The notes below the pieces were generated by a model. The model worked only from the letters and a program-made list of their open reading frames with translations. It searched no databases and was not told the origin of the DNA. 47,152 nt of DNA from Pedobacter sp. HMWF019 (GTDB lineage Bacteria; Bacteroidota; Bacteroidia; Sphingobacteriales; Sphingobacteriaceae), in the NCBI RefSeq assembly GCF_003061025.1, contig NZ_QAIL01000275.1:1-47152 (forward strand), in the 5' to 3' direction. Positions 7,428 through 19,052 of this stretch are shown piece by piece. Made by a program: the position numbers and the translations under genes. Numbering within the stretch: position 1 is the first letter of the stretch; each line of letters begins with the position of its first letter.

Positions 7428-9308
7428 ATGAAGTCCCCGAAGCGCGCCTACCCTTACCTATACTTCCTGTTTTTTATATTTTTCTTATTTCCTGATGAAT
7501 GCTATAGCCAGACCAAAGAATATCAACAGTTAAAAAGTCAGCTATCAACAGAAAAAGACAGTTTAAAATATGTCGACATTCTAAATCAAATCAGCTTCCT
7601 GGCACAAATTAAAAGTCCTGACAGTTGCTTGTTTTACAGTTTAAAAGCAAAAACTATATCCAACAGATTGGAATATGAGAAGGGAAAAGCCGATGCGCTG
7701 AATAATATAGCCATTGCTTTTACGCTCAAAAATGTACATAAACAAGCGCTCTTTTTTTACAGCAGAGCATTTATACATTATCAAAAAACAGGGAACATAG
7801 AGGCTCAGGCCCAAATGCTACTCAACAGTGCTGCGGCTTGCTCAGCTCTACATGATACTGTACAGAAAAGTAGATATATCCACCAGGCCTTTATGATCAG
7901 CCAAAAGGCATCAACAGATGCTCTTCTTGGCAATTTCTTTGCGGATTATGTTGCGATCAATACTGAACTGACTACCGATTCTATAAATTATTTCTTAAAC
8001 CGGGCAGAGAAGATTGGTATAAAATATAACAACCAGTATTTACTACTGCATCTGAGGGCGATCAGAGCCCAGGAGTTTCTATACTCAGGTAAACCCAATG
8101 AGGCTTTGCCATATATTCAGAATTATCTGGATAGAGCCAGGAAAAACCAGTGGGAGTACCATTATCTTGAAGGCTTGAAACTTATGGGACAGTATCAAAC
8201 TGACGCCCGTAAATTAGATCTGGCCATCCAGACTTATACTCAGGTCCTGAAAACTTCAAAAATGAACGGTTACAAAAGGTTGGAAACAGATGCACTGAGA
8301 TCCCTACTTACGCTATACCAGGAAAAAAGATCCATTGAAAAAATCATATCTACCCAGAATGAACTGACAATAAGTCTGGAGCAAACGGCCCTAAGAAACA
8401 ATACTATACTGGGCGATTTTTCTGCTTTTATGATCAGTAGCCAACAGATCAAAAACCGTAAAAACCAGGAGGCCTTATTTCAGCAAAAGATTAATGCCTT
8501 GCTTTTAGTCATCACTTTAATCACCTTATCTCTGGTACTTATCATTGTGCTGTATAAAAAAACAAGAAAAAAAGGAAAACGCCTGGCTGAGCTTAACCAG
8601 ACTGTACACGCACAAAACCTGGCCCTGCTCTCTGCAGATAAATTTAAAGGAAAACTGATTTCCATGCTTGCACATGACTATAGATCTCCAATTGGCTCTA
8701 TCCTGTCTATTATTGCTATGCTTAAAGAGGGGCAAGAAATCCCGAAGGCACAACTTGAGAAATTTTACACCCGTATTGAACAGGACCTAAGTAATGTATT
8801 AACTGCATTTGATCATACCCTGGAATGGATAAAGGCACAATTACCTGGCTATATCTTTAGTCCACAGCCACTCCAGACACAACTTGTTATGGAGCAAACC
8901 GTAGCTCTGGTAGCCCCTGCTGCAGATCTGAAAGAACTCCGGATCAACAACCTGATTGCGCCAGACTCTATCATCGGCTCTGATCCCGAGATCCTTCATT
9001 TCATTAACCGCAACCTATTGAACAATGCCATCAAATATTCTCCCCAGAAAGGCATAATTACCATTACTTTAGAAAGCACAACAAAAGAAACCATCATTAG
9101 TATTCAAGACCAGGGACCTGGTATTGATGCGGATGATCTGGAACGAATATTCACTTTTGATCCCGATAGGAAGTCAATAAATAATGGCGCTGGTCTTGCT
9201 TTGAGTATCTGCAATGAAATGATCCAAAAAATAAATGGAAGGATTTGGGCGGAGCATCTAGAAACCCAGGGAACGGTATTTAGATATGCATTACCCATAT
9301 CTGCGTAG
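7428..9308 (+). CDS. TPR-containing membrane sensor histidine kinase
   Basis: A 626-residue inner-membrane kinase. A signal or anchor segment (about residues 8-25) is followed by a periplasmic part made of TPR-like helices (about 30-340), one transmembrane helix near 350-370 (LLLVITLITLSLVLIIVLY), a coiled linker and the kinase core. The H box is MLAHDYRSP with His416. The ATPase has an N box (NRNLLNNAIKYSP), G1 (DQGPGIDADD) and G2 (GAGLALSIC). No response regulator is encoded next to it, so the partner is elsewhere. The start is the ATG at 7428; the TTG at 7404 is less likely. A sequence matching TAnnTTTG at 7417-7424 is too close to the ATG to be its promoter. Confidence 0.85.
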   Translation: MKSPKRAYPYLYFLFFIFFLFPDECYSQTKEYQQLKSQLSTEKDSLKYVDILNQISFLAQIKSPDSCLFYSLKAKTISNRLEYEKGKADALNNIAIAFTLKNVHKQALFFYSRAFIHYQKTGNIEAQAQMLLNSAAACSALHDTVQKSRYIHQAFMISQKASTDALLGNFFADYVAINTELTTDSINYFLNRAEKIGIKYNNQYLLLHLRAIRAQEFLYSGKPNEALPYIQNYLDRARKNQWEYHYLEGLKLMGQYQTDARKLDLAIQTYTQVLKTSKMNGYKRLETDALRSLLTLYQEKRSIEKIISTQNELTISLEQTALRNNTILGDFSAFMISSQQIKNRKNQEALFQQKINALLLVITLITLSLVLIIVLYKKTRKKGKRLAELNQTVHAQNLALLSADKFKGKLISMLAHDYRSPIGSILSIIAMLKEGQEIPKAQLEKFYTRIEQDLSNVLTAFDHTLEWIKAQLPGYIFSPQPLQTQLVMEQTVALVAPAADLKELRINNLIAPDSIIGSDPEILHFINRNLLNNAIKYSPQKGIITITLESTTKETIISIQDQGPGIDADDLERIFTFDPDRKSINNGAGLALSICNEMIQKINGRIWAEHLETQGTVFRYALPISA

Positions 9309-9353
9309 TACAAACACATCATCAACTCGCCTCCATCTCCATCCAATTTGCTA

Positions 9354-9402
9354 AGGAAAATATTTGTATAAAGCTGGGGCAGATTTATACAAATATTTTC
9401 CT
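9354..9402. terminator. Perfect 19-bp inverted repeat between convergent genes
   Basis: The arms AGGAAAATATTTGTATAAA and its exact complement are separated by 11 bases (GCTGGGGCAGA). It lies 45 bases after the kinase stop and 26 bases after the stop of the minus-strand lipoprotein pseudogene. Likely a bidirectional terminator, although it lacks a GC-rich stem and a T-run of the usual kind. Confidence 0.55.
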
Positions 9403-9427
9403 CTATCTTCATCCCATTTTAATTTGC

Positions 9428-10377
9428 TTAAGGTGTATAGGGTCCGCTTGTTGATGTAGGTAAGCCATCTTTTCTCATGGCTTCTATTAAAATACAATTG
9501 TAAACATAATCCCAGCTGGAACTTACTTCAGAATTTTGATTTAATCCATAAGGCCACCAATGCTGTGAATCGCCATTTAACTGCACAGATGCTGTATTCT
9601 GTATTTTTCCCAAAAGCTCATTTGTATAGATTCCCTGAAATTTACCAGCAACAATTTTACCAGACCACCAGCTTGTGGTCCCTGTACCGAGCGTATGATC
9701 CATTTCATGCAGCATTGTTCTTAAATTCTGAAAACCAGAGTTTGCACCAAAGCGCATCCAGCCTTCATTATTGGCATCGGCAGTTGGAACTGCTGGGTCA
9801 TAATTGAGCCAGACATGTTTACTCGCCGAGGTATAGTTTTCTATATACCAAATCGCGCTGTCTACGGCAATTTGCATACGTCCATAAGCTGCCAGTTGTT
9901 CGGCAGTTGGATTGGTGGCCTTATTAAAAGTGTAGGTGATATGCCCTTTTCCAATTGTTTTAAAAGTAATGTCGTTACTGTAACTTACACCACTTGCATG
10001 AATAGCATATGCGCGCAAATGGTAAATCGTTCGTTCTGTAAGCCCATTCATTCTGCCCCGGAACTTGCCTATGCCAGCACCATTCTGGGTCTTGGAATCA
10101 TTAATTGTTGGATTTGCAGCCAATCCCCAGCAAATACCACGTTGAGTAATTGTCTCTCCCCATCCGAATTGACCTCGACATCGCAGCTGGCCAATGTCGA
10201 TCCTATGATGTACATAGGTGTAACTGTAAAAGCAGCGACAGGCAATAAAGACGTAATACTCGATGGTCCAGATGAAACTAATGAGTCATCTTGATGCAGT
10301 ACGGAGTTATTCTTTTTACAACTTAATAAAAAGAATGTAAGTAACAAGGAAAGGCTAATTTGAAAAGTCTTTTTCAT
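9428..10377 (-). pseudogene. Lipoprotein with FN3-like and HExxH zincin-like domains, broken by a -1 frameshift
   Basis: The first 72 codons (ATG at 10377) encode a lipobox FLLSC with Cys20 and the start of a fibronectin-III-like domain. In a run of four G on the coding strand (10158-10161) the frame is lost. One extra G restores a normal domain: SDGG-ETITQRGICWG, then NPTINDSKTQNGAG and GLTERTIYHLRAYA. After the FN3-like part the downstream frame, open to 9428, encodes a domain with HEMDHTLGTGT (around 9693-9708), an HExxH motif typical of zinc metallopeptidases, and HWWPYGLN near the end. Restored length would be about 316 residues. It could be a true pseudogene, a phase-variable gene or a sequencing error. 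It follows the GH2 gene in the same direction. I do not recognise the C-terminal family. Confidence 0.7.
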
Positions 10378-10449
10378 GAGTGCTTAATTTGATTAAATAT
10401 TTTATGAATTGTTTAAAGCAAATGGAGCATTAAATCCCATGATTATAAA

Positions 10450-10483
10450 GGGGTATTTTAATAAAAAACAGGGGACAAATTTG
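10450..10483 (-). promoter_or_regulatory. Imperfect tandem CCCC motif upstream of the broken lipoprotein gene, HTCS-site-like
   Basis: On the minus strand AAATTTGTCCCC is followed 21 bases later by AAAATACCCC. The layout resembles the perfect repeat at 23680-23714 (GAATTTACCCCC twice, 23-bp period). A near-consensus -7 box, TCCATTTG (10419-10426), starts about 24 bases after it, against 23 bases at the other site. Suggestive, not conclusive. Confidence 0.35.
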
Positions 10484-10498
10484 CATTGAACCCTGCAA
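10481..10498 (-). terminator. Weak hairpin after the last GH2 gene
   Basis: TTGCA / TGCAA arms with an eight-base loop and AAA/TTT flanks lie 14 bases beyond the GH2 stop codon. The stem is short, so it is a tentative end of the long operon. Confidence 0.3.
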
Positions 10499-10511
10499 TT
10501 TACCAGGGAGA

Positions 10512-12986
10512 TTAAGATTTACAACCCAATTGAACATCACCACTTTTCAAACCTTTTCCTTTTACTTTTAAAACAATAGGTCCGGCACGCTCCGCAGACT
10601 GAACGGTGACCACAAGTTTACCTTTAAAAGCTTTCATATGTGTTTTCTGGAATGATTCCAGACTTGTGGGATCTCCGTTGGCTACCGCTTTATACATGCC
10701 CGAACCACTAACTTCAAAACTCAGTTCCAGATCCGAATCCGGGCATAAATTTCCTTTTGCATCCACCACACTAACCACGATATAAGCAAGGTCTTTACCA
10801 TTCGCTTCCAAAACGGAGCGGTCTGTTTCCAGTTTAAGATGATGCGGTTTACCTGCTGTTTCTACAGTTTCTTCTGCAGCTACCTTACCATTTGCATCGT
10901 AAGCTACAATCTTTATTGTTCCGGGCACATACTTTACCTCTGTCCACATCAACCTATAACGGCTGGTATTTGAAGAATTATCTTTTCGCTGAACGCCCTG
11001 GCTTTTTCCATTTACAAACAGCTCTGCAGAAGGATAACTTGTATAGCAGAATACTGGCGTAACCTGACCTTCCCGACCAGGAAAACTCCAATGGGGTACA
11101 ATATGCAATGTTGGTTTTTCTGTATTCCATTTGCTTCTATACAAATAGTAACGATCTTTTGGAATACCAGCGAGATCGACAATACCGAAATAAGAACTGT
11201 GAGAAGGCCATTTTTCATCATAAGGGGTGGGTTCTCCAAGGTAATCAAAACCAGTCCACACAAATTCGCCGATCACATAAGGCAAATCATCCTGCTTTAC
11301 AAATTCATCATCTGGGATTTGAGACCAGTTGCAATATTCCAAATCATAGGATGAACTCTGAAGATCAGGATACATTTTCATTTTATAAGGTTCGGCCGGA
11401 AATTTATATACTCCTCTTGAACTCACTGTAGATGCCGTTTCAGTTCCTAAGATAAACCCTTGTGGTAAACGTTCATTTGCACGCTCATACCAGGCTGGTT
11501 TATAGTTGAATCCAGGAACATCAAGAATCGCAGCGAAATTATTATCGAGGGCATCTTTGATCCGGTCCATACCTACAGTAACCGGACGGGTGGGGTCTTC
11601 CCGATGACAAATGTCTTGCAAGAACTTCGCGATCTTATTTCCATTTTTGGTAGACTGATCCGGCACTTCATTTCCAATACTCCACATCACCACACAAGGG
11701 CTGTTCCTATTGGCATGGATCATATTCACAATATCTTTTTCTGCCCATGCATCAAACAAATGGCTATATCCGTTACGAACCTTTGGAGCCTTCCATTCGT
11801 CAAAGGATTCTACCATCATCATAAAACCCATTTCATCACATAGCTGAACCAATTCTGGAGCAGGCATGTTATGAGAAGTACGTATGGCATCGCAGCCCAT
11901 ATCTTTTAATAAGGTTAGCTGTCTTTTTAATGCCGCAACATTTATGGCAGCCCCAAGAGGGCCAAGATCATGGTGGTTGCATACGCCTTTGAATTTTCTA
12001 TATTTTCCATTTAAAGAGAAACCTTTTTCAGACTCATATTTTATTGTCCGAATGCCAAAACGGGTGTCATATTCATCTTTCAGTATCTTACCTGCATATA
12101 ACCTGGAAACAGCATGGTATAGATTAGGTGCTTCTGGCGACCATAAAGCCGGTTTTTTAACCAATAACTCCTGTTCTATTTCCAGCCCATCCGTAGCATT
12201 AAATTCATTTACCGCGCTGGCGACGATTTCTCCAGATGTATTCTTTATCTGGGTTTCCAATTTTAAGATTTCTGCATTTCCGATAGGGATTTCTAATTTG
12301 GTCCTGATTTTAACTTTCGCAAAATCATTATTCACATCGGGAGTAGTTATATAAGTACCCCAGACAGGTATATTAAAATCTTCAGTGATAAGCACATGGA
12401 TATTCCTGTACAAACCTGCTCCGGGGTACCAACGGGAAGATTCCGGTTTATTTTCTAAACGTATAGCCAGTGTATTTTGTCCTTCCTGCATGAATGGAGT
12501 AATGTCTAAATAAAAGGAGTTGTACCCGTAAGCCCAGTGTCCTGCTGCTTTGCCATTTAAGAAAACCTTAGGATTACTCATGGCACCATCTATAACTAAA
12601 ATGGCTTTTTTGCCTTTTTTAAAGGCCGATGCAGTAAAAACATTTCTATACCAACCTATGCCAACAAAAGGAAGTCCACCGGTACGGCCGGTTTTCACAC
12701 TGGCCTCCTTTTCTCCATTCTGCACAATTTGTACCTCTTGCTGGTCATTTTGCCCGTTAAAGGGGCCACTTATTGCCCAATCGTGCGGGATGCGTACTCG
12801 CTCCCATTGAGTATCATTAAAATCTGGTGACTGGGCTTCAGTATGTTCACCCCTATTAAATTTCCAGCCCTTTTCTAAAAGATATTCGGTTCGGGGTTGT
12901 GCAAGACTAGCCTGGATAAAGAATAGAAGGAAACTAATGGTTAAAGAAATTTTATTGCCATTTCCGGGAAATATAAATCTGATCAT
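10512..12986 (-). CDS. GH2 glycosidase with DUF4982 domain (putative beta-galactosidase)
   Basis: An 824-residue secreted GH2 enzyme with a signal peptide ending ASLAQ near residue 30. The order is sugar-binding jelly roll (PHDWAISGPF, about 70-200), Ig-like domain, TIM barrel, DUF4982 domain (about 640-710) and a C-terminal GH2 domain-5-like Ig fold. The acid/base is Glu440 in WSIGNEVPD and the nucleophile is Glu516 in GTETAST, the variant seen in BgaA-like beta-galactosidases. It is 17 bp from the GH16 gene and the last enzyme gene of the PUL operon. In a type II arabinogalactan pathway it would remove beta-galactose from side chains. Beta-glucuronidase or beta-mannosidase activity in this family cannot be excluded from sequence alone. 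Confidence 0.88.
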   Translation of the reverse strand: MIRFIFPGNGNKISLTISFLLFFIQASLAQPRTEYLLEKGWKFNRGEHTEAQSPDFNDTQWERVRIPHDWAISGPFNGQNDQQEVQIVQNGEKEASVKTGRTGGLPFVGIGWYRNVFTASAFKKGKKAILVIDGAMSNPKVFLNGKAAGHWAYGYNSFYLDITPFMQEGQNTLAIRLENKPESSRWYPGAGLYRNIHVLITEDFNIPVWGTYITTPDVNNDFAKVKIRTKLEIPIGNAEILKLETQIKNTSGEIVASAVNEFNATDGLEIEQELLVKKPALWSPEAPNLYHAVSRLYAGKILKDEYDTRFGIRTIKYESEKGFSLNGKYRKFKGVCNHHDLGPLGAAINVAALKRQLTLLKDMGCDAIRTSHNMPAPELVQLCDEMGFMMMVESFDEWKAPKVRNGYSHLFDAWAEKDIVNMIHANRNSPCVVMWSIGNEVPDQSTKNGNKIAKFLQDICHREDPTRPVTVGMDRIKDALDNNFAAILDVPGFNYKPAWYERANERLPQGFILGTETASTVSSRGVYKFPAEPYKMKMYPDLQSSSYDLEYCNWSQIPDDEFVKQDDLPYVIGEFVWTGFDYLGEPTPYDEKWPSHSSYFGIVDLAGIPKDRYYLYRSKWNTEKPTLHIVPHWSFPGREGQVTPVFCYTSYPSAELFVNGKSQGVQRKDNSSNTSRYRLMWTEVKYVPGTIKIVAYDANGKVAAEETVETAGKPHHLKLETDRSVLEANGKDLAYIVVSVVDAKGNLCPDSDLELSFEVSGSGMYKAVANGDPTSLESFQKTHMKAFKGKLVVTVQSAERAGPIVLKVKGKGLKSGDVQLGCKS

Positions 12987-13003
12987 ATTCTAAATATATT
13001 GTT

Positions 13004-13825
13004 TTATTGATTTGATTTTTGGTAAACCCTTACATAGTCCACTTCAAAACGTTTGGGAAAAACAGTCTGTTCAGGCGAGCCTCCATTGATGCCACCAATG
13101 GCCAAATTCAGGATCATATAGTGTGGCTGCTTAAATGGCAAAATCCCGGTATCGTTCCTATTGTATAATTCGGTAAGCGATACCCGATTGATTAACTGAT
13201 CATCTACATACAATGCAATTTCGCTGTCATCCCAATCCATACGCCAGATGTGTAATTTTGAGGCCCAGTTCTTGCCTCCTAACTGTTCCACAGATTTTGT
13301 TTTACTATACCAGAGTGCTTTATATTGCTCCTGTGTACCGACAGCAATATTGGCCAGAATTTTTCCCCGATAATATTCCATAATGTCAATTTCTCCATTA
13401 GAGGGCCACTTTCCAGATGTACCAAGTGTCCACCAGGCAGGCCAGAGACCTTCGCTGATGTCAATTTTTGCCCGCATTACGAAACGGCCATATTGCCAGC
13501 TGTGCTTTCCCAAAGTATGAATACTGGAAGAAGTGTAATTTGTTTTCTCCCTTCTCGCTTCAATAATTAAGCACCCATTTTCGCAGAAAGCGTTACCCTC
13601 CTGATAGTCCTGCAGCTCTTTATTTCGTACATAACCATGCTCATAGCCCCAATTTGCGCTATCCGGACGACCAGGTGTATTGAATTCATCTGCCCAAACC
13701 AATTTGTAGCCATCTTGTCCATTTACGTCGGCCGGCTTATTCTCTTTATTCTGTGCATAAGTGCTGGTCAAAAGGAAACAGGACATCAAGAATCCATTGA
13801 ACAGGTTTAAGATTTTCTTTCTCAT
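13004..13825 (-). CDS. GH16 family endo-glycanase (putative endo-beta-1,3-galactanase)
   Basis: A 273-residue single-domain GH16 enzyme. The catalytic motif is GEIDIMEYY, with nucleophile Glu145, Asp147 and acid/base Glu150, in the beta-bulge form E-x-D-x-x-E of laminarinase/galactanase-type members. The segment SWQYGRFVMRAKI and the aromatic run WPAWWTLG shape the cleft. The signal peptide either ends TYAQ or contains a possible lipobox LMSC at Cys16; the hydrophobic residues after Cys16 favour ordinary cleavage. GH16_3-type enzymes include beta-1,3-glucanases and endo-beta-1,3-galactanases. The GH43_24-like gene in the same operon makes galactan the better guess. This is the only endo-acting backbone enzyme recognised in the locus. 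Confidence 0.85.
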   Translation of the reverse strand: MRKKILNLFNGFLMSCFLLTSTYAQNKENKPADVNGQDGYKLVWADEFNTPGRPDSANWGYEHGYVRNKELQDYQEGNAFCENGCLIIEARREKTNYTSSSIHTLGKHSWQYGRFVMRAKIDISEGLWPAWWTLGTSGKWPSNGEIDIMEYYRGKILANIAVGTQEQYKALWYSKTKSVEQLGGKNWASKLHIWRMDWDDSEIALYVDDQLINRVSLTELYNRNDTGILPFKQPHYMILNLAIGGINGGSPEQTVFPKRFEVDYVRVYQKSNQ

Positions 13826-13843
13826 ATGGAAATGGCTTTTAGG

Positions 13844-17026
<3,183 letters not shown>

Positions 17027-17054
17027 AAAGCTCATCTGAGCCTAAAATTAATTT

Positions 17055-19043
17055 CTAATTTCCAGTTGGACCACTTCCCCCCGTTAGAGGCCAGCCTGGA
17101 TTTTGATAGATAGGTGAAGTATCAAGACCACCCTGGGCAGTAATCACAAAATGCTGAACTGCTATAGGACTTAAATAATGAGCCATCACCCATCTTGCTC
17201 CATTATAGGAATCGGCATTGCTCCTGATTTCTTGTGGACGTAAATACACACTCAGAGCAGGATCTGATACAACGGCTTTTGCATTACCGGCTCCATAAAC
17301 AATCTGATTATCGTTATACCACTGTTTCATTGAACCCCACAATTTAAATCCCTCAAAATGGTAAGGTATACTGATCATCTGATCCATCGCTCTCCATCTT
17401 TTAAGATCCATAAATCGCAATCCTTCGGCCATCAATTCATTTCTACGTTCCCTGCGGATGTTATATAAAGTTGGAGACACCAGAACATTTGCTGAATAAG
17501 CTCCCCAGTCTAAAGTCTCTTTTGACATAATAGTTGCTGCAATAGTTTGCTGAAAATCAGGATTCACTTTTGCCCTGGTTCTTAATTGCTGCCAGTATTT
17601 GGTAGCCAAAGCATCTACTGATCCAGTTTTTTCATAGCAAGCCTCCATGTAATTGAGATACGCCTCCGAAGCCCTGAAAGTAATACTACCAGTATAGCCC
17701 GCTCCATTGCCGCATTGAGCAGCATCATAATTAAGTCCTTTTCTAATGGCATAACCTGATGAATATTTTTTATCATATCCTGACTCCCATACTTGAGGTA
17801 CGGGTTCTATCTCTGTTGCGTGATCTCCCTGTCCAAAATTCAGCAACACGTTCTTTTGACCAGGTTCTTTCAAAAAGAGGACTAAACGTCCGTCCCGACC
17901 ATTGCGAACATCTGATAACTGGTCATCACCTTTATAATTACTACCCGCAGCATATATCGGTAAGCCATTACTCATTAGAAAACTTTCTACCATACTTCTG
18001 GTCAATCCAACCGCATAATTATTAGCTTGTGCATATACAGGAACGTTATGTGTTACTATCCCCTGTGCATACTGCCTCCATAAAAGAACTTCACTGTAGC
18101 TCGCCATATTCACTGCACTGAACATATTAAAGTAAGGATTTTGATTTACCGGAGATTCAATGACCCCTGTATTTTCGACTAGAGGTACCGATTCCGCTAC
18201 TTCCTTGGCTGCAGCCATGGCTTCGCCCAATAGATAATCAATCTCTGCATCTATACTACCTGAACGAAATTGATAATTTGCGTTATAACTTTTCGATTTT
18301 CCAGGCCAGCCTGATCCGTTCGGAACAAAAGCGGTACCTTTGAAATATTTCAGCCAGGTACCTTCAAACAATGCCACTCTGGACTTTAGTAACTGTGCAC
18401 AGGCTTTGGAAATTCTGTTTTTAGATCCATCTGGACTAATCTTCAATAGCATTGCCGCGGAGTCAAGATCTGACAGTATAAACCGGGCTACTTCCGAGCT
18501 TGGTTGTCTTTTACTGGCTTCTATTAGAACTTCCTTGTTATCAGTCAGCACATTGGTCACTATCGGGAAATCTCCCAGAGCCTGGAGCTTTTTGAAATAC
18601 TCATAGGCGCGCAGAAAATAAATCTCCCCAATGTATTGCTTAATATTGTCACTGTTTCCTACAATGCCTCCACTTTTCCATCTCGGAATAACGGTATTCA
18701 GAAAGTAATTAACCTGGAAAATATTACCAAAATCCCAATCTCCACCGGTAGTCCCTACCTTCCAAAGGCCAGGGAGAAACTTGTTGTCCAGGTCTGGGAG
18801 TACCATGTTATCAGTATTACCATCAATACCAAAGGTACCAAAGGACCAGTTGCCGTGAGAAGGTAATATGCTAGTATATCTGGCTACCGCATAAGCACCA
18901 AGTTGAGATTCTTCCTGCAGATACTTGTCAGGAGTGATATTAGATAGAGGTTCTTGATCCAATGCCTTTTTACAAGACATTAGAAAAACAAGCGCACTGA
19001 AGACTGTTAGTACGCCTATATTCATTATATATTTGAAATTCAT
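17055..19043 (-). CDS. SusD-like nutrient-binding outer-membrane lipoprotein
   Basis: A 662-residue RagB/SusD-family lipoprotein with lipobox FLMSC (Cys24). The N-terminal LDQEPLSNITPDKYL stretch and the TPR-like helices are typical, and the C-terminal part has RRERRNELMAEGLRFMDLKRW, the SusD_RagB signature. It caps the SusC barrel and binds oligosaccharides at the cell surface. The gene is 9 bp downstream of SusC. No separate surface glycan-binding protein (SusE/F or SGBP) follows it, so this may be the main surface binder of the system. Confidence 0.95.
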   Translation of the reverse strand: MNFKYIMNIGVLTVFSALVFLMSCKKALDQEPLSNITPDKYLQEESQLGAYAVARYTSILPSHGNWSFGTFGIDGNTDNMVLPDLDNKFLPGLWKVGTTGGDWDFGNIFQVNYFLNTVIPRWKSGGIVGNSDNIKQYIGEIYFLRAYEYFKKLQALGDFPIVTNVLTDNKEVLIEASKRQPSSEVARFILSDLDSAAMLLKISPDGSKNRISKACAQLLKSRVALFEGTWLKYFKGTAFVPNGSGWPGKSKSYNANYQFRSGSIDAEIDYLLGEAMAAAKEVAESVPLVENTGVIESPVNQNPYFNMFSAVNMASYSEVLLWRQYAQGIVTHNVPVYAQANNYAVGLTRSMVESFLMSNGLPIYAAGSNYKGDDQLSDVRNGRDGRLVLFLKEPGQKNVLLNFGQGDHATEIEPVPQVWESGYDKKYSSGYAIRKGLNYDAAQCGNGAGYTGSITFRASEAYLNYMEACYEKTGSVDALATKYWQQLRTRAKVNPDFQQTIAATIMSKETLDWGAYSANVLVSPTLYNIRRERRNELMAEGLRFMDLKRWRAMDQMISIPYHFEGFKLWGSMKQWYNDNQIVYGAGNAKAVVSDPALSVYLRPQEIRSNADSYNGARWVMAHYLSPIAVQHFVITAQGGLDTSPIYQNPGWPLTGGSGPTGN

Positions 19044-19052
19044 TTGCTGAGA

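Noticed and set aside
9815..10294. 159-residue plus-strand open frame opposite the broken lipoprotein
   Set aside because: The minus-strand frames carry a lipobox, an FN3-like domain and an HExxH motif; the plus-strand frame shows nothing recognisable.
11884..12354. 156-residue plus-strand open frame opposite the GH2 gene
   Set aside because: Antisense shadow of a clear GH2 gene; composition and sequence do not resemble a real protein.
13004..13825. GH16 as a surface lipoprotein through the LMSC motif at Cys16
   Set aside because: The Cys is followed by a hydrophobic stretch and a normal cleavage site (TYAQ), so lipidation is doubtful. Left open instead of called.
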